From assembly GCA_000697055.1 (NCBI GenBank), contig JNDT01002162.1, positions 1-64,000 on the forward strand: a stretch of DNA of 64,000 bases, in the 5' to 3' direction. A program made the position numbers and the translations under genes. The notes beneath the pieces are model-generated. The model was not told the origin of the DNA, did no database searches, and saw nothing but the letters and a program-made list of their open reading frames with translations. Source of the DNA: Saksenaea vasiformis B4078. Its lineage: Eukaryota; Mucoromycota; Mucoromycetes; Mucorales; Saksenaeaceae. Below, piece after piece: positions 10,954-22,287 of this stretch; positions within the stretch are counted from its first letter, which is position 1; each line of letters starts with the position of its first letter.

Positions 10954-13038
10954 AGGCGAAACCGAACCGAATTTGTTTCTCTTGGAGAGGCGAGTTTGGG
11001 CTCACGGACGGTATCTGAAAATTCCAGGGATAAATGTATAACCGTCTTCATATAGCTGATTTCAACGGCAAGTACTATTTATTTACATTGCCTGCATCAC
11101 GTCTTTACTATGATATATCATCTAGCACTTGTATCTCGCTCATTGACGCCGGCTTTAATATTAGGCGAACTGGAACACCTTTGTTCATGGATAGTGGTTT
11201 CGGATTACGTGTGATGATTTATGCATCTCCACTCTTTCTCAACCAGAATGATATAATGAATTCGCTATTATATCATGGATGTTCCAGATATGCTCTAGTT
11301 TGTACCGGGTGTCCTTCATGCCCGAGAAGCTATTGGCCACACAACATGCTTATCGTAATCTATCTGTGAAGATTTCTTATTTGAGGCATGACCTGTTCTC
11401 GTTCTCAAACACATATTTAAAACCAAATATTCTATTCGATTGTTATCTATAAGAAGCTATTATTCCTTTTTCTTCATTCTTTCTTTATTGGTAATCATGT
11501 CATGGACTAACCTGTTCTTCAGGATCCTCTTTCCACGTGAGCCGTATCATCAACCTACGTAGTTGCGGGTACGGGATGGCTTCCTTGTGATGATACCAGC
11601 TCTTTTTTTCCTTTAACCAAACGGTTTGTCATTATTATTCCTTGTATGCCAATACTTACTGTGCAATAGACCTCTGAACAGTTTATTACCTTCTTTTGTC
11701 TTTACCGATAACCAAGGGTAGGTAGCTTTACTCCAAAATACACCAAGCTAATATCCTTCCAACAGTGGGACATCTATGGTGATGGCTATTCAAGTCGTAT
11801 TTGGTATTCACCATCTCGTTTTCTCGCTGAAAGCATTTTCTATTTATTGTAAGTGATTTTGCTGCAGTAACATTTTGATACTGAGCTTTTGAATATATCA
11901 TTTGTTGACGGTTATTATACACCCACAGCACTATGTTGTGGGTGTTTAAAAAAAAAAAAAGCGCCGTAGGTCCTCCGGGAACTGTAAGTGTTATTTGATC
12001 AGGTTTCATTTGCATTGTGCTAATGTCTTTTCCTAACAGGCGGCTTTGTGTGATGGCACCAGGACTACGTAGGTAACGCGCTTTCTTGTGTTCACCATCT
12101 CATCCAAGATACTTCCAGAGTCCTGCAAAACGTCCTCCTCCGGGAGCCGTATATGCTAAAACCATCAGGTAAGAAAAATCGTCGGACTTTTGTGTGAGCT
12201 GACTTTTCCGTGATTTTTCATACACCGCTGTGTTTGGCGTCCAGGCGGCGGCAGCTTTCGAGTTCATGCAGCGAAGACGAGCAAAGTTGATGCGGAGACT
12301 GGAGATAAAGTCTGCTACGAAATCAGAAATTACCAAGGCCGCCGTATGTCAAATTAGGAAGTTCATGGAGAACACTCTGAGATAGATGTCGGAAATACAC
12401 GGGTTTTGAAGAAACGTTTGCGTCCGCTTAGTCCCTACTTTCGCTTTGATGCCCAACCAATCCTGCACTGAAAAGTAGGTTACTTTTGCGCAGAGGAGTA
12501 AATGCTTTTGCATCAAATCAAAAGGTGCTTCATGGAAGCAAAACTTATATCGATTAACGCAAAAGTCCATTCAGTAAACAATACATTATACTTCATTTGT
12601 GTATACAAATATCTTCTTTATGTAAGTTTCTGACTGTAAACCATAGCGTTAGTCTACTGTACATTGAATGCATTATGCTAATTAATAGATGAGGTACTCC
12701 TCTGAATAGCCATCTAGCAAAACGATTAGACATCCATTTTTCTACGGAAAAAAAGAGAACATCTGTTGACCGCTGCACATAGCAAGCATTTTGCTTATCC
12801 CATAGAATAAGACCGAGAGCCATAGTACGTTTTTACGCTATTGAGAGCTTCCCAAAAATTGTCCACTTCCTGATGTGCAAGGAAACTCTATCCATGCTTC
12901 CATGCGGTTAATTATTACGGCTGCGGGACGTCAATGTTGCTATAAAAATGGATCATCGTTTTTCCGCTTGAATTTTTAGTTTTATTTCGGGACACGGCAA
13001 GCGTTTCTGACGATAGCAAACCATCCTAAATTCCACAA
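10954..13038. other. Two-kilobase gene-poor stretch
   Basis: AT-rich sequence with scattered short open frames in all frames and no conserved motif or splice continuity. I find no tRNA-like TPsiC signature. It includes the promoters of the two divergent flanking genes. Confidence 0.4.
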
Positions 13039-14224
13039 ATGAGTTCTAAACATCGTTATGATTCTGAAGAGGAAGAGCGTAGGGAAAGAAAACACCACAA
13101 AAAATCGCATCATAAAGACAAGAAAAAGAGGAGAGAGGATGAAGAAGAGCAACGAGATCGTGGTATTTCTAAAGGATTGAGAGATCAGATCCAACGTACG
13201 AGGAAATATTTAGATGCATACGTGAACCATCATAATAAATGATCTTTAGCCATTTCGGACGACGATTATTTTGAAAAAGCAACCGAGTTCCGACTTTGGC
13301 TGAAAGAAGTCAAGCACAAGTACTTTGACGATCTGGATTCGCACGATGCCAGACGTTATTTTAAGAAATTCGTCAAGGCTTGGAACCGTTACGAGCTCCA
13401 AGGTTTTATTTAATGCAACATCAAAGCTTCATGATTACTGATAACGAAAGACGTATTTTGCTGCTTATAGAGAAATATTATCAAGGTCTCAATCCTGCTC
13501 AACTGACATCTTCCGATACGACGCGCTATAAATGGGCGTTCGCTAAGAAGCTTGATCAGTTCGAAATGGATACAGTACGCGACAAAGTGGACAGCTTGAC
13601 ATCAAAAACTAGCGCTAGCCCTATTATCGGTGAAGAAACTCGAGGCAGAAGAAGGAACGTCGGACCCAGTATGCCATCTTCATCTTCCTTGTCAAAGCGG
13701 TACGATCAAGCAGGTATGTAAACCAAGGAAGAAAGAGAGAGACATATCAATTTATTCTTATAATTTAGAAATGGAGGAGCGTGCAGAACGAGAAAAGCTT
13801 GCGCGGAAAAGCGAATCAAAGCAACGCCGTCAAAAACACGAAGATTATTTAGACGAGGTTGCTCCAAAGGAAACAGGACGCGAAGCCATGATAGCTAAAC
13901 GCCGTGCCATGACCGCTTTTCACAAACGCGAGAGGAGTCCGGATGTTGAACTATCAGAGGCAGACTTGATGGGTGGTGATGACTTCCAGTCAAGGTAAAA
14001 AAAAAAGCGGTTCTGTTCGAATTATTTGACAAATAGTGCCTTCTAGATTGGCTGCAGAAAAACGAAGAGAAGAGCGGAGAAATGCAAGACGTGCAGAATA
14101 TCAACAGCAACGCATGGCACCTCTGCAGGACAAGATGGCCCAGTACAAAGCCAAAGAAAGTGCGACCATCGAGATGTTCAAGAGAATGGCAGAAGAGCAG
14201 AAAAGATTGCGTGAAGGGCAATAA
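13039..14224 (+). CDS. SCI1-like basic nuclear protein
   Basis: Five exons (13039..13195, 13250..13402, 13471..13713, 13769..13994, 14047..14224) join to 266 residues. The N-terminus is a charged HKKSHHKDKKKRR tract. The diagnostic block is ISDDDYFEKATEFRLWLKE...KHKYFDDL followed by RRYFKKFVKAWNR, as in plant style cell-cycle inhibitor 1 and its fungal relatives. The C-terminal half is a long charged helix rich in E, R, K and A. SCI1 proteins are nuclear and tied to cell-cycle control or splicing; the role here is unproven. The first intron (54 nt) removes an in-frame TGA, which supports the model. Confidence 0.8.
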
Positions 14225-14839
14225 TCATGAAACTGTTCAATATGTACAAAGCTTTGTATTAAAAACGCACTTCCCACTTAAACAAGCAAATGTACTTTAT
14301 CAATCAGATATTCATGTCCTATTCGGAACAAGCAGCAAAGACTGCAATAGCACGAGATTAAAAAGTCTCTTCTGATCACGTCTTAGCCAAGTTGATGTGA
14401 TGACACCTCGTTTTACGGGTACGATCAACTTGCTTTCAAAAGATCTCTAGCACATCTCATTGCAACCTAGCGAGGGAAGGCTACACAGAGCGCGTTCCCT
14501 TGCAAGGATTATTTAGGCTATGGTAGCAGTATATCGATTTCAGTCAAACTATATACCATGCCACAATTGAGAAAATCACCGGGCCATGCCATCTTTATGT
14601 TTTCCGCGTAATGAAACGCCTTGGGCGTTTGTGGTATGCCTTTTTAGTTTTTCAGAATTTATTGTCAGTTTTTCTGTCAGGCAATTGTACTCCAACACGG
14701 GAATGATGACAAACCACCGAACAGCAGGATTGTATAAAGCTTCCGTTAATAATAAAATATCGGATATATACGTATTCCAAACGCATGTGTTGCGATAACA
14801 GCTACAAAAGAGATGATGGAACTTTCTTCGTATTACCAT
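14225..14839. other. Intergenic stretch between convergent genes
   Basis: About 0.6 kb between two 3' ends. No feature is supported. Confidence 0.4.
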
Positions 14840-17118
14840 TTAACGCCCATGATGTTGATATTCATTAAATACGAAAATCGAAATGATCATAGACATGGCT
14901 GTCGAATCCAGTGAGAAGCTTGGATGAGACCTTTGATAAGGAAAATGAACTTACCAATCAGCATATCCCAACGCTCGGTAACAAATGTCATGAAGTTTAC
15001 CACTTTCTCTTCCTCGGTTTCATCAACAAGATACGAGTGAACAGCGCCGTTTCGAAGAGCAACGACTAATGATTCGTCAACAAAAGTTGCTAACGCAAGC
15101 AATACTTACGAATGTAGTTCTTCTCAATTTTCTTGTCCTCTGTAACTACATTCACGAATTTTACCGCAGCAGGCTGCAACTAATGTTTGAGTAATGTTCG
15201 CACTCACAAAAATTCCTTGTTGCTTACCCTTGAATTTAACTCGCCTTCGCGAGGGGTAATAGCCATACGTAATTTCCAGTCCGGCGGAAGGCCTTTGTCC
15301 TGCAGTTGGCCATTGTCGTAATCAGGGATACTGACATCCAACCATACATCCATCTTGTCCACGACAGACTGCTGCCTTTTTGGCGTATCAGATAGATCAG
15401 CAGCTCCTCGTTTGTAGATGTAAATCGTATAGTACTGTTGATATTCAGTCCATATTGCTAACAGAGTTCCTTCGCTATTCATTTGCGCTCCAACAATATC
15501 CGCTTCATAGGCATCGTTTGTTCGTAACTCGTAGATAAAATCCCGAAGATAAGTTTTGCCGCCGTCATTGGAGTACATATGGTCTTGGCTAGGCTCTGAA
15601 CCTTCGCTGACTGACGCCCCGTCTGCATAGTCAAGCGACAAGAACTTGTTTTTAATATACGGAAGGACTATGCACTTTGAATCGCCCGACTTTGCTTCAC
15701 ACAAAAATTAGAGGATTCTTTGGAGGTAAAACAAATAGAGTATTTACTTACTGAGACTAACTCGAGGCATGTCTACGCGAACGCGTTCTTGGTGTAAGTT
15801 AGCCATATCAACAAAGACAAAGTCGCTTGGATCGTCGCTGTAAGTATCATGCTTGTGTTCCGACAGAAGATCAGTAAAATTAAGGATCATTCGCTTTTAT
15901 GCTTTACCGATGAATTCCAATGCTCTCTCTGTATCCAAATACGCTCTGGCTCTCCTCGCAGTTCGGATAGCTGGGTGATAGCCGATACATTATCGATTAT
16001 TGTAGTGTTGATGTGAAAAGCATGTGGGGTCTTGTGAACGTCCAGAGAAAGAAGCCGATAGACGTCTGGGCTAATACCAATCTCAGCTATTCGTTGACTT
16101 TTGCCACATCAAGCTTACCCAGGTGAATAGAGCTTAGCAAGTATCATCTGATGCTTCTCGGTCATGGATGGTTGATGCCATCCTACGATCTTCTGTTAGT
16201 CGATACAGGTTTCGAACACCTCCCCTTCTTACTTTTGATGAAATCACACGGCTCGCTCTCGTTCAACTGGATGATGCCTGCCTCTTGCGAATGTGGAGCA
16301 TTAGTGATACTAGGAGGTAATGCGTTGATCCGGCATCGATAAATATCGGGATCTCTATAATCGTACGTATATTTCAGCATTAACTTCACATTTGTTGTAG
16401 TTTGGTACCGTGAAAACAAGATTGAATCCTTCTCCAATGTAAGCGCATTGATCCAGGTGGATCCGGGTAACCTTAAATCTTTGTACTTGAACACTGGTTC
16501 TTCATTGTCTCCATCCTGCACAACGTAGTATATTCTCACGTAATGAATTGATTCTTCTCCGTCAACGACGTGATATAATACTGAAAATTGCAAGCTACTA
16601 TTGACATTATTGAGTGAAGTCCACGAAACTTTCGATATTGGTCCGCGCAATCGATCATCGAACGTCTCGATCCACTCTTCTAGAATGGTTTTAATCCAAA
16701 AGATGTTCAAGTCCACGCACATGTCAGTATGTATATCATTACCTTTGTAGCCTGAACTATCCGCATTGTTCATGAAAGCTTGAAGTGGCTTCCTCACCTG
16801 CCATATATATCCTGCTATAGCTGTCAGACAGACACCACAGTAGATTGTTTACTCTATACCTATCACGCCAGCCTTTAACGGCCCTATTCCGCGTCGCATT
16901 CCTTTTTGACTTGATAGAGTGGCTTCAAACCAAATGGAAGTCTGGTAGACAAATCCTCCAATGGTCGACAGAATCACTTCATCCGGGATGGTACCAAATC
17001 GTGGAGGATCAGACGTGTAAATTTTGGCGGGATGTGGATGCGGAATATCCTGGAGCAAACTAACAATATAGATCATGGCGATCCCGCCCAGTAGCAGTAT
17101 TAAAGCGCGCCATTGCAT
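14840..17118 (-). CDS. Uncharacterised protein with N- and C-terminal membrane anchors
   Basis: Nine exons (17118..16860, 16820..16233, 16182..16119, 16070..15908, 15851..15752, 15694..15228, 15179..15110, 15065..14955, 14898..14840) close in frame to 626 residues. Residues 5-22 (ALILLLGGIAMIYIVSLL) form a signal anchor. A second hydrophobic stretch sits close to the end (MLIAMSMIISIFVF) before NEYQHHGR. Between them lies a large, mostly beta-rich region with repeated W, Y and D turns, possibly a propeller-like lumenal domain. I do not recognise the family. Consistent splice phases over eight introns argue that it is a real gene. The first and last exons are the least certain. Confidence 0.65.
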
Positions 17119-18309
17119 TGCTGAATCGAAAGGAATGGGAGGGGCCAAAGGAAGATGCGGAGTTATCGTAAAATCGCTGTTACACCTTGGCAGCCCAAAA
17201 AAAATCCAGCTAGTGTGCGGCATAAAGACGCCCCTTTGTTTTCTATCCATTCAGTAGCAGGTAATTTTTGGTCGTGAGGAGTACATACTGTTTATTGAAT
17301 TAACTTTAACGCCTCTCTAAATAAATCTTGCGTCTCTGAAGAGGCAATTTTGCGCTAAAGAAGAATTGAATATGCGGTCATTAATACATCAATTGTACGT
17401 CTGAAGATCAATCAACTTACATGAGCTTGGTCTTCAGCGGACGCAAAATTTACTCGAGCAGCATAAAAAATAACTCATGGTTAGTAAATGAAAGATGTTT
17501 TGATGCCTTTTACTTACCCCCCCCCCGAAGGGGTAATCCCGTGATCACACGGGGACCCAACCCCGCACCGAAGCAGTGGGGGGAGAGTGGAGGGTGGTCG
17601 ACTTCTAGGAGCGGCCGATTGTGGGACGGTCTGCAGAGGACTTGAAGCGATCCAGCGTCTGGCGATCTATCACGAAAAAAAAAAAAGAAACAGTGATGTT
17701 GAGTATGATAACGTTTACTTACTTAGGTGGTGAACATAAGTTACACGCACGGCCAAGACGGTTCGGGACAGAGGTCATGCACCTAAACAAGAGGCAGAAA
17801 ACGTGAATAATCTTGCAGGTATAATGAATTGACATCCTTACCGGGGATGTTAAAGGTCAACAGAGCCGAAGAATAAAAAAATAATTCATGTGTCTCTTTA
17901 AATACGGATCATTCTGGTATGAGCTCATCATGAAACGTTTCCATGCCTTATGTTAAAGGCATACAGAAACCTGTCACTGATGCAATGAATCATCTTAACG
18001 TCAAAAGGACGTACTGCTTTCGGCGGAACTTCCTTTCCTAAGACGTTTTACTTTCCAAATAGGATACAGAGAAATCCATCACTGTAAAGATGAAATCCTC
18101 TAAAGCAAACTCCAGTTATATAAGCGTAAATTGTTCATTGCATGGACGTAAACATACATATTTGGAAGCGCACACTTCATCTGGAAGTAACGCCGAATAA
18201 TCTCAATAGACGCAAAATCATAGGAAAAATCCTGTTAAATCAAATATTAAAAAGTATGATGTTTGGTTTTATAAAGGGTATTAGCTTTTGTTCTAGGTTT
18301 GTGTGTTTA
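17119..18309. other. Intergenic stretch with a GC-rich island and part of a dispersed repeat
   Basis: A GC-rich island (about 17518-17660) stands out from the AT-rich surroundings. It starts with a C run and contains small inverted repeats such as CCCGTGATCACACGGG. Near 18205-18235 is a 29-30 bp sequence repeated exactly at about 41213-41242. No gene is supported. Confidence 0.4.
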
Positions 18310-19680
18310 CTACATGATCGTACAATCTGAGTCACTGCTCGACGGCGCTCCATTAGCACCTCGTGTGTATCTCTGTTGATACTGGGAAGAGCTTCCAAGT
18401 TTCTTCAATTCTGTTAATCTCTGAATCGCCCTACGATTATTTTGTGCTGCTGCTCGCATGTACCATTTCTTCGCTTCATCAATGTTTTTCTTTATGCCAA
18501 TCCCTGTCTCCGTGTAGTAGCCGACCGCATATTCTGCTTTGGAGAACCCTTTGTCAGCTGCTTTACGTGCCCAAAGGTAGGCTTCGGTGTCGTTCTGTGT
18601 CAGCACGCCCTCTGCACCCGTAAGGTACCAACCAGACAATGCTAATTCGGATTCCAAATGGCCTTGTTGGGCTGCCTTGGAATACCAGGCAATGGAACGT
18701 CGAGGATCCACTTGGCAGTTCAGGAAACCGTTCTCATAAGCCAGTCCGAGTTTGAATTGGGAAGGTGCGTATCCAAGTTGTGCAGCTCGTGCGAACAGTT
18801 CACGCGCGTAGTTTACATCTGGGATAACGGAAGGAATGCCTTCAGTTTCATACGCAAGCCCAAGCTCGTGAAGAGCGTGCGGATTGTCCTCATCCGCAAA
18901 TTTAGATGCCCGTTTCAGCCAAGATAGACCTTCGCGGTGATTCTTTGGTTGACCGAGGAAGCCCTTGAGTAAAATCATCCCTAATTTGTACATGGCAGCA
19001 GGATCGCCTAGATTTGCAGCCTTACGAAAAAACTGCATTGCGTGGGTGGTATCAGCTCTGGTGCCAACACCGACTTCAGAGCATACGGCTGCTCTGTATG
19101 TACATCCCGGATGATTCTGTTTCGAACCTTGCACGTATAAACCAAACGCCTTCTCATGATCCACTGGAAGACCCATTGAACCGTTACCGTAACAATTTGC
19201 GAGGAAAAACTGTGCATCTGCGTAACCTGCTTTTCCTGGTCCATCCTGGGAAGCGAGCTTCTTTGTTATCTTTTGCGCCTCCATTATCATTGCTTCTTTA
19301 ACTTGTCGTATCCTTTTGGAATCTTTTTCATCGGCACGAAGCTGCGAAACTGCAAGCATGAGGTACTTGGCAAGGTCAAGAAGATGGCGTGGATCGTTGC
19401 TTGTCTTGGCTTGGTGACGAAATCTCGCTATATTTTCCATTGTCACTGGAGGGAACCGATTGCTTGGCTTTCTGACTGGAGCCATAGCATGCCCAGGTTC
19501 GATTGGTGATGGTGGCGCGCTGGCGCCATAGTGCGTACTGCTCGCTTGGTACGAGTAAGGACTGGCTGGGTACTGTTGAGACGGGCTAATGCTCTGGGGA
19601 GAAGCACCAGGCGAGTAATACTCGGGCGAATAGAACTGTGGTGTGGATGTGTTGAAACTGCTATTAGGCGAGTACTGCAT
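18310..19680 (-). CDS. SKT5: Chitin synthase activator Skt5/Chs4, SEL1-repeat protein with CaaX box
   Basis: A single exon of 456 residues. The N-terminal 75 residues are Ser/Tyr/Pro-rich. Then follow about seven SEL1-type repeats (residues about 150-430) of the pattern A-x-x-x-L-G-x-x-Y-x-x-G and A-x-x-W-x-x-K-A-A. The last four residues, CTIM, are a farnesylation CaaX signal, as in yeast Skt5 (Chs4), which recruits and activates chitin synthase III at the plasma membrane. The absence of introns over 1.37 kb is unusual in this window. The identification is secure at family level; which chitin synthase it serves is inference. Confidence 0.93.
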   Translation of the reverse strand: MQYSPNSSFNTSTPQFYSPEYYSPGASPQSISPSQQYPASPYSYQASSTHYGASAPPSPIEPGHAMAPVRKPSNRFPPVTMENIARFRHQAKTSNDPRHLLDLAKYLMLAVSQLRADEKDSKRIRQVKEAMIMEAQKITKKLASQDGPGKAGYADAQFFLANCYGNGSMGLPVDHEKAFGLYVQGSKQNHPGCTYRAAVCSEVGVGTRADTTHAMQFFRKAANLGDPAAMYKLGMILLKGFLGQPKNHREGLSWLKRASKFADEDNPHALHELGLAYETEGIPSVIPDVNYARELFARAAQLGYAPSQFKLGLAYENGFLNCQVDPRRSIAWYSKAAQQGHLESELALSGWYLTGAEGVLTQNDTEAYLWARKAADKGFSKAEYAVGYYTETGIGIKKNIDEAKKWYMRAAAQNNRRAIQRLTELKKLGSSSQYQQRYTRGANGAPSSSDSDCTIM

Positions 19681-20885
19681 GACTATGGAAGAAACTGTAA
19701 AAAAGAATTCTCCGATTTTTATACGCGAAGCGATTGTTGGAAGCTTTTTATAGATGAGCTCATATCCTTCATTTTGTTGATTCCGAATATCATTATATTG
19801 GGGGAAAAAGTTCTTGCTGCCATTATGGTGGGAAGTTAGCTTTTCTCCTGTTGCTTTCCTATTCTTCTCTTTTCAGTGTGTGGTAATTCTCTGTAACCAA
19901 CGCATGTTCTTAAAAGCCAGTGATACATTGACATCCTTTCATTTACCTACTGAGATCAGCTCATTGATCTTACTGTTACCGCAGCTTGTGATATATTAAG
20001 CTGCGACAAATCATTCGTGTTAGCAGTACCAAGGATATCGATGCTGGCACTTTCTCTCTAGGCATATCTTCTGTTACCTTGGAAACGAGGCTTAACATTG
20101 AACCTGTTCAGTGGCTCCAAAACAACGCTTCATGTTCTAAAATTGAATGCACATGGCCTGATATTACTGTTTCACAATGCCTTCAATTGGCAAGTAATCT
20201 CGCAACCCATTAGCTTTGGTGTGACACAACCATTGTCAAGGTCAATGCGCCACCAACAGAACAATAGAATTAGAAGGGTTATTTTGACTTGTAGTGTAGC
20301 TGTAGAGCATTTCATGTTCATATAGTAGAGTAAATAACCGCCATCTATTTCGCCATTTTTGATATTACATTCTACATTTTAAAAACGGGTAATCGATCAA
20401 CAGTGCACATGGGCATCTATTCACCTATGGACATCCCGACTTCTTTTTTTCTTACCGCAATAGCTTTTCGACGAGCAAACATACAACTCCGTTACTCCGG
20501 CAAACTCACTCCATTTACATTCACCGACCCATCGATAGAAAATTCTAATCCGCGTGCTAATGTAGTTTTCTCGGCACCGTATCCTTCCGCTGCTGAGGAG
20601 TCTCAGTGCCTCGACAAGTTTACTTATTTTGCTACTGGACAAAATACAACCATCTTATAAGTAAGAACCCTTTCTCATGGTTCCGCCCCAGGAACGTCCA
20701 ATGAATGCAACATCGAAGAGTCTGTCAATAAAGATAAGGCAAGAGATCTTCACGATTACTACGTAGAACGCATCTAACTAATCCGTCAATCATGTAAAAG
20801 TGGAAGGTCTGTTCAAACACCCTGTGACTCATTGGTATCTGAAAATAAAAATAGAAGCAGCGAAACGATTTATTGTAGTTGCACT
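19681..20885. other. Intergenic stretch
   Basis: About 1.2 kb between the 5' end of Skt5 and the 3' end of the Hub1-fusion gene. One open frame (20403-20660) has no family resemblance. Nothing else is supported. Confidence 0.4.
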
Positions 20886-21571
20886 TTATCTGTAATATAA
20901 TTCTAAATTCATTCCGTTGTTCAACTCATCTATTGACATTGTAAGATTATTATTCTTCGTTTGTTTCATATGCCTATCTACTTACAATCTTGCAAACTGA
21001 TGTGATCCTTGTACTCTTTGTACCATTTCTTCAGCACAATCTTGTTCGGGTCGGTACCAATCTGTGCAGCCACGAGCTTCTTGAAGTCACCGACAGAGTC
21101 CGTCGGGCAGCATTTGACACGAACCTTCTTTCCTAGTCGATCATTTACCTCTAGTTCAATTAAATTATACTTCGGGCGCGGCTTAGGCTATTGATTAGCA
21201 TTAAAAAATGAGTCCACGTAAAAATCTGTGCCACTTGATTTACCTTTTCAGCAGGTTCTTTTGCGGGTGATCGACTTCGTGAGCGTCTGCGCTTTTTCTC
21301 AGGAGAGCGTGAACGTGAACGCGATCGTCTTCTCGATCGCCTTTCTTCCCTTTCCCTCGATCGATGTCGACGAGGAGACCTGGAACGGGATCGATGGGAA
21401 CGTCTCGAACGTCTGTCTTTGTCACGCTGATCGTACTTGGATGGCGCTTGTACTGGAGCTTGTGGCGCCTCCGTATCCTCTTCCTCTGTTTAAATAACTT
21501 AGCTCGTTATTTTAAAATATTCAAAATGACATACCTTGCTTCTTTTTCTCGTGCTTCTTAAATCTGAGCAT
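20886..21571 (-). CDS. HUB1: RS-domain protein fused to Hub1/UBL5 ubiquitin-like modifier
   Basis: Four exons (21571..21535, 21485..21244, 21187..20986, 20929..20886) make 174 residues. Residues about 35-93 are an arginine/serine domain (blocks such as [16 protein letters not shown]). Residues about 100-174 are a full Hub1 fold: [25 protein letters not shown], then [15 protein letters not shown]. Hub1 acts in alternative splicing by binding HIND motifs in Snu66 and Prp38. It is normally a free 73-residue protein. The third exon has no in-frame ATG before the ubiquitin-like part, so translation must begin in exon 1 and run through the RS region. The Tyr-Tyr C-terminus is kept, followed by Arg. 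Confidence 0.9.
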
Positions 21572-21753
21572 CTCTCAAAGTAAAGCGATCGTTTGACAAC
21601 TTCAGGGAGTCGGGGTTAGATGGATGAATCTGAGTAAACTCCCAGTACTAACAAGTCACATTTAGTTATGGAGAAATTGGTCAGGAAAGGACGATTTCTA
21701 CGACTTGAGCAAATACAATTTGCGCTCTCCTTCTACTTTAACAGCATCTCAGA

Positions 21754-22287
21754 ATGAATAACAATCGAGAACCCATGACAGAAGCAACAGGACAAGAGAT
21801 TTTAAGACGACTAGGTAAGATTGAAAAATTGCTTCAATAGTTTTCAAGTTTCCCCAGTGTCGAACATCAATCTCAAGAGGCATGCGTGGCTCATGGACAG
21901 ATACCTTTGCCAACTGTCAAAAAGGAAGACAAAATAAGGCCGGCATAAATAACCAACCGCCGCATAACCGAAGCCCTTGCGAAGTACTACGGTATCGTCG
22001 TGGACGAGATTGACAGTGTCAGGAAAGGTATCACTATCCATCTGATGCGCGTCGTGTGTGGATACATGGAAGAAAGGTTGAGCGAAAGGGGCGCTCCACC
22101 CACGCAACTGTGGAGCAAGCTTCCTGGAACGCTCAGAAACCGTGCCATCGAGAGGTTTGAGGAGAGAGCAGAAAAACTTTACAAGATCCAGCTCTCATTA
22201 TGTGAGGGGAGCTGGATCGCTGCTCATGTTCTTCACCAAGGCTGGAACAATCGCGCCAACCCCAAGAAGAGGAAAAGAGCCCAGTAA
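21754..22287 (+). pseudogene. Broken ORF of an unrecognised family (two in-frame stops)
   Basis: One continuous frame of 178 codons runs from an ATG at 21754 to a TAA at 22285, interrupted by TAG at 21838 and TAA at 21946. The text reads as protein throughout: a helical start (ATGQEILRRLGKIEKLLQ), then a conserved-looking C-terminal block (YMEERLSERGAPPTQLW, AHVLHQGWNN) and a basic tail KKRKR. No introns remove both stops. It resembles small multicopy proteins of Mucoromycota of unknown function; that is an impression, not a search result. Confidence 0.5.

Noticed and set aside
16098..16118. Apparent 21-nt ultrashort intron in the two-TM protein gene
   Set aside because: The same donor (16118) pairs with a later TAG acceptor at 16071 to give an ordinary 48-nt intron in the same frame, so no ultrashort intron is needed.
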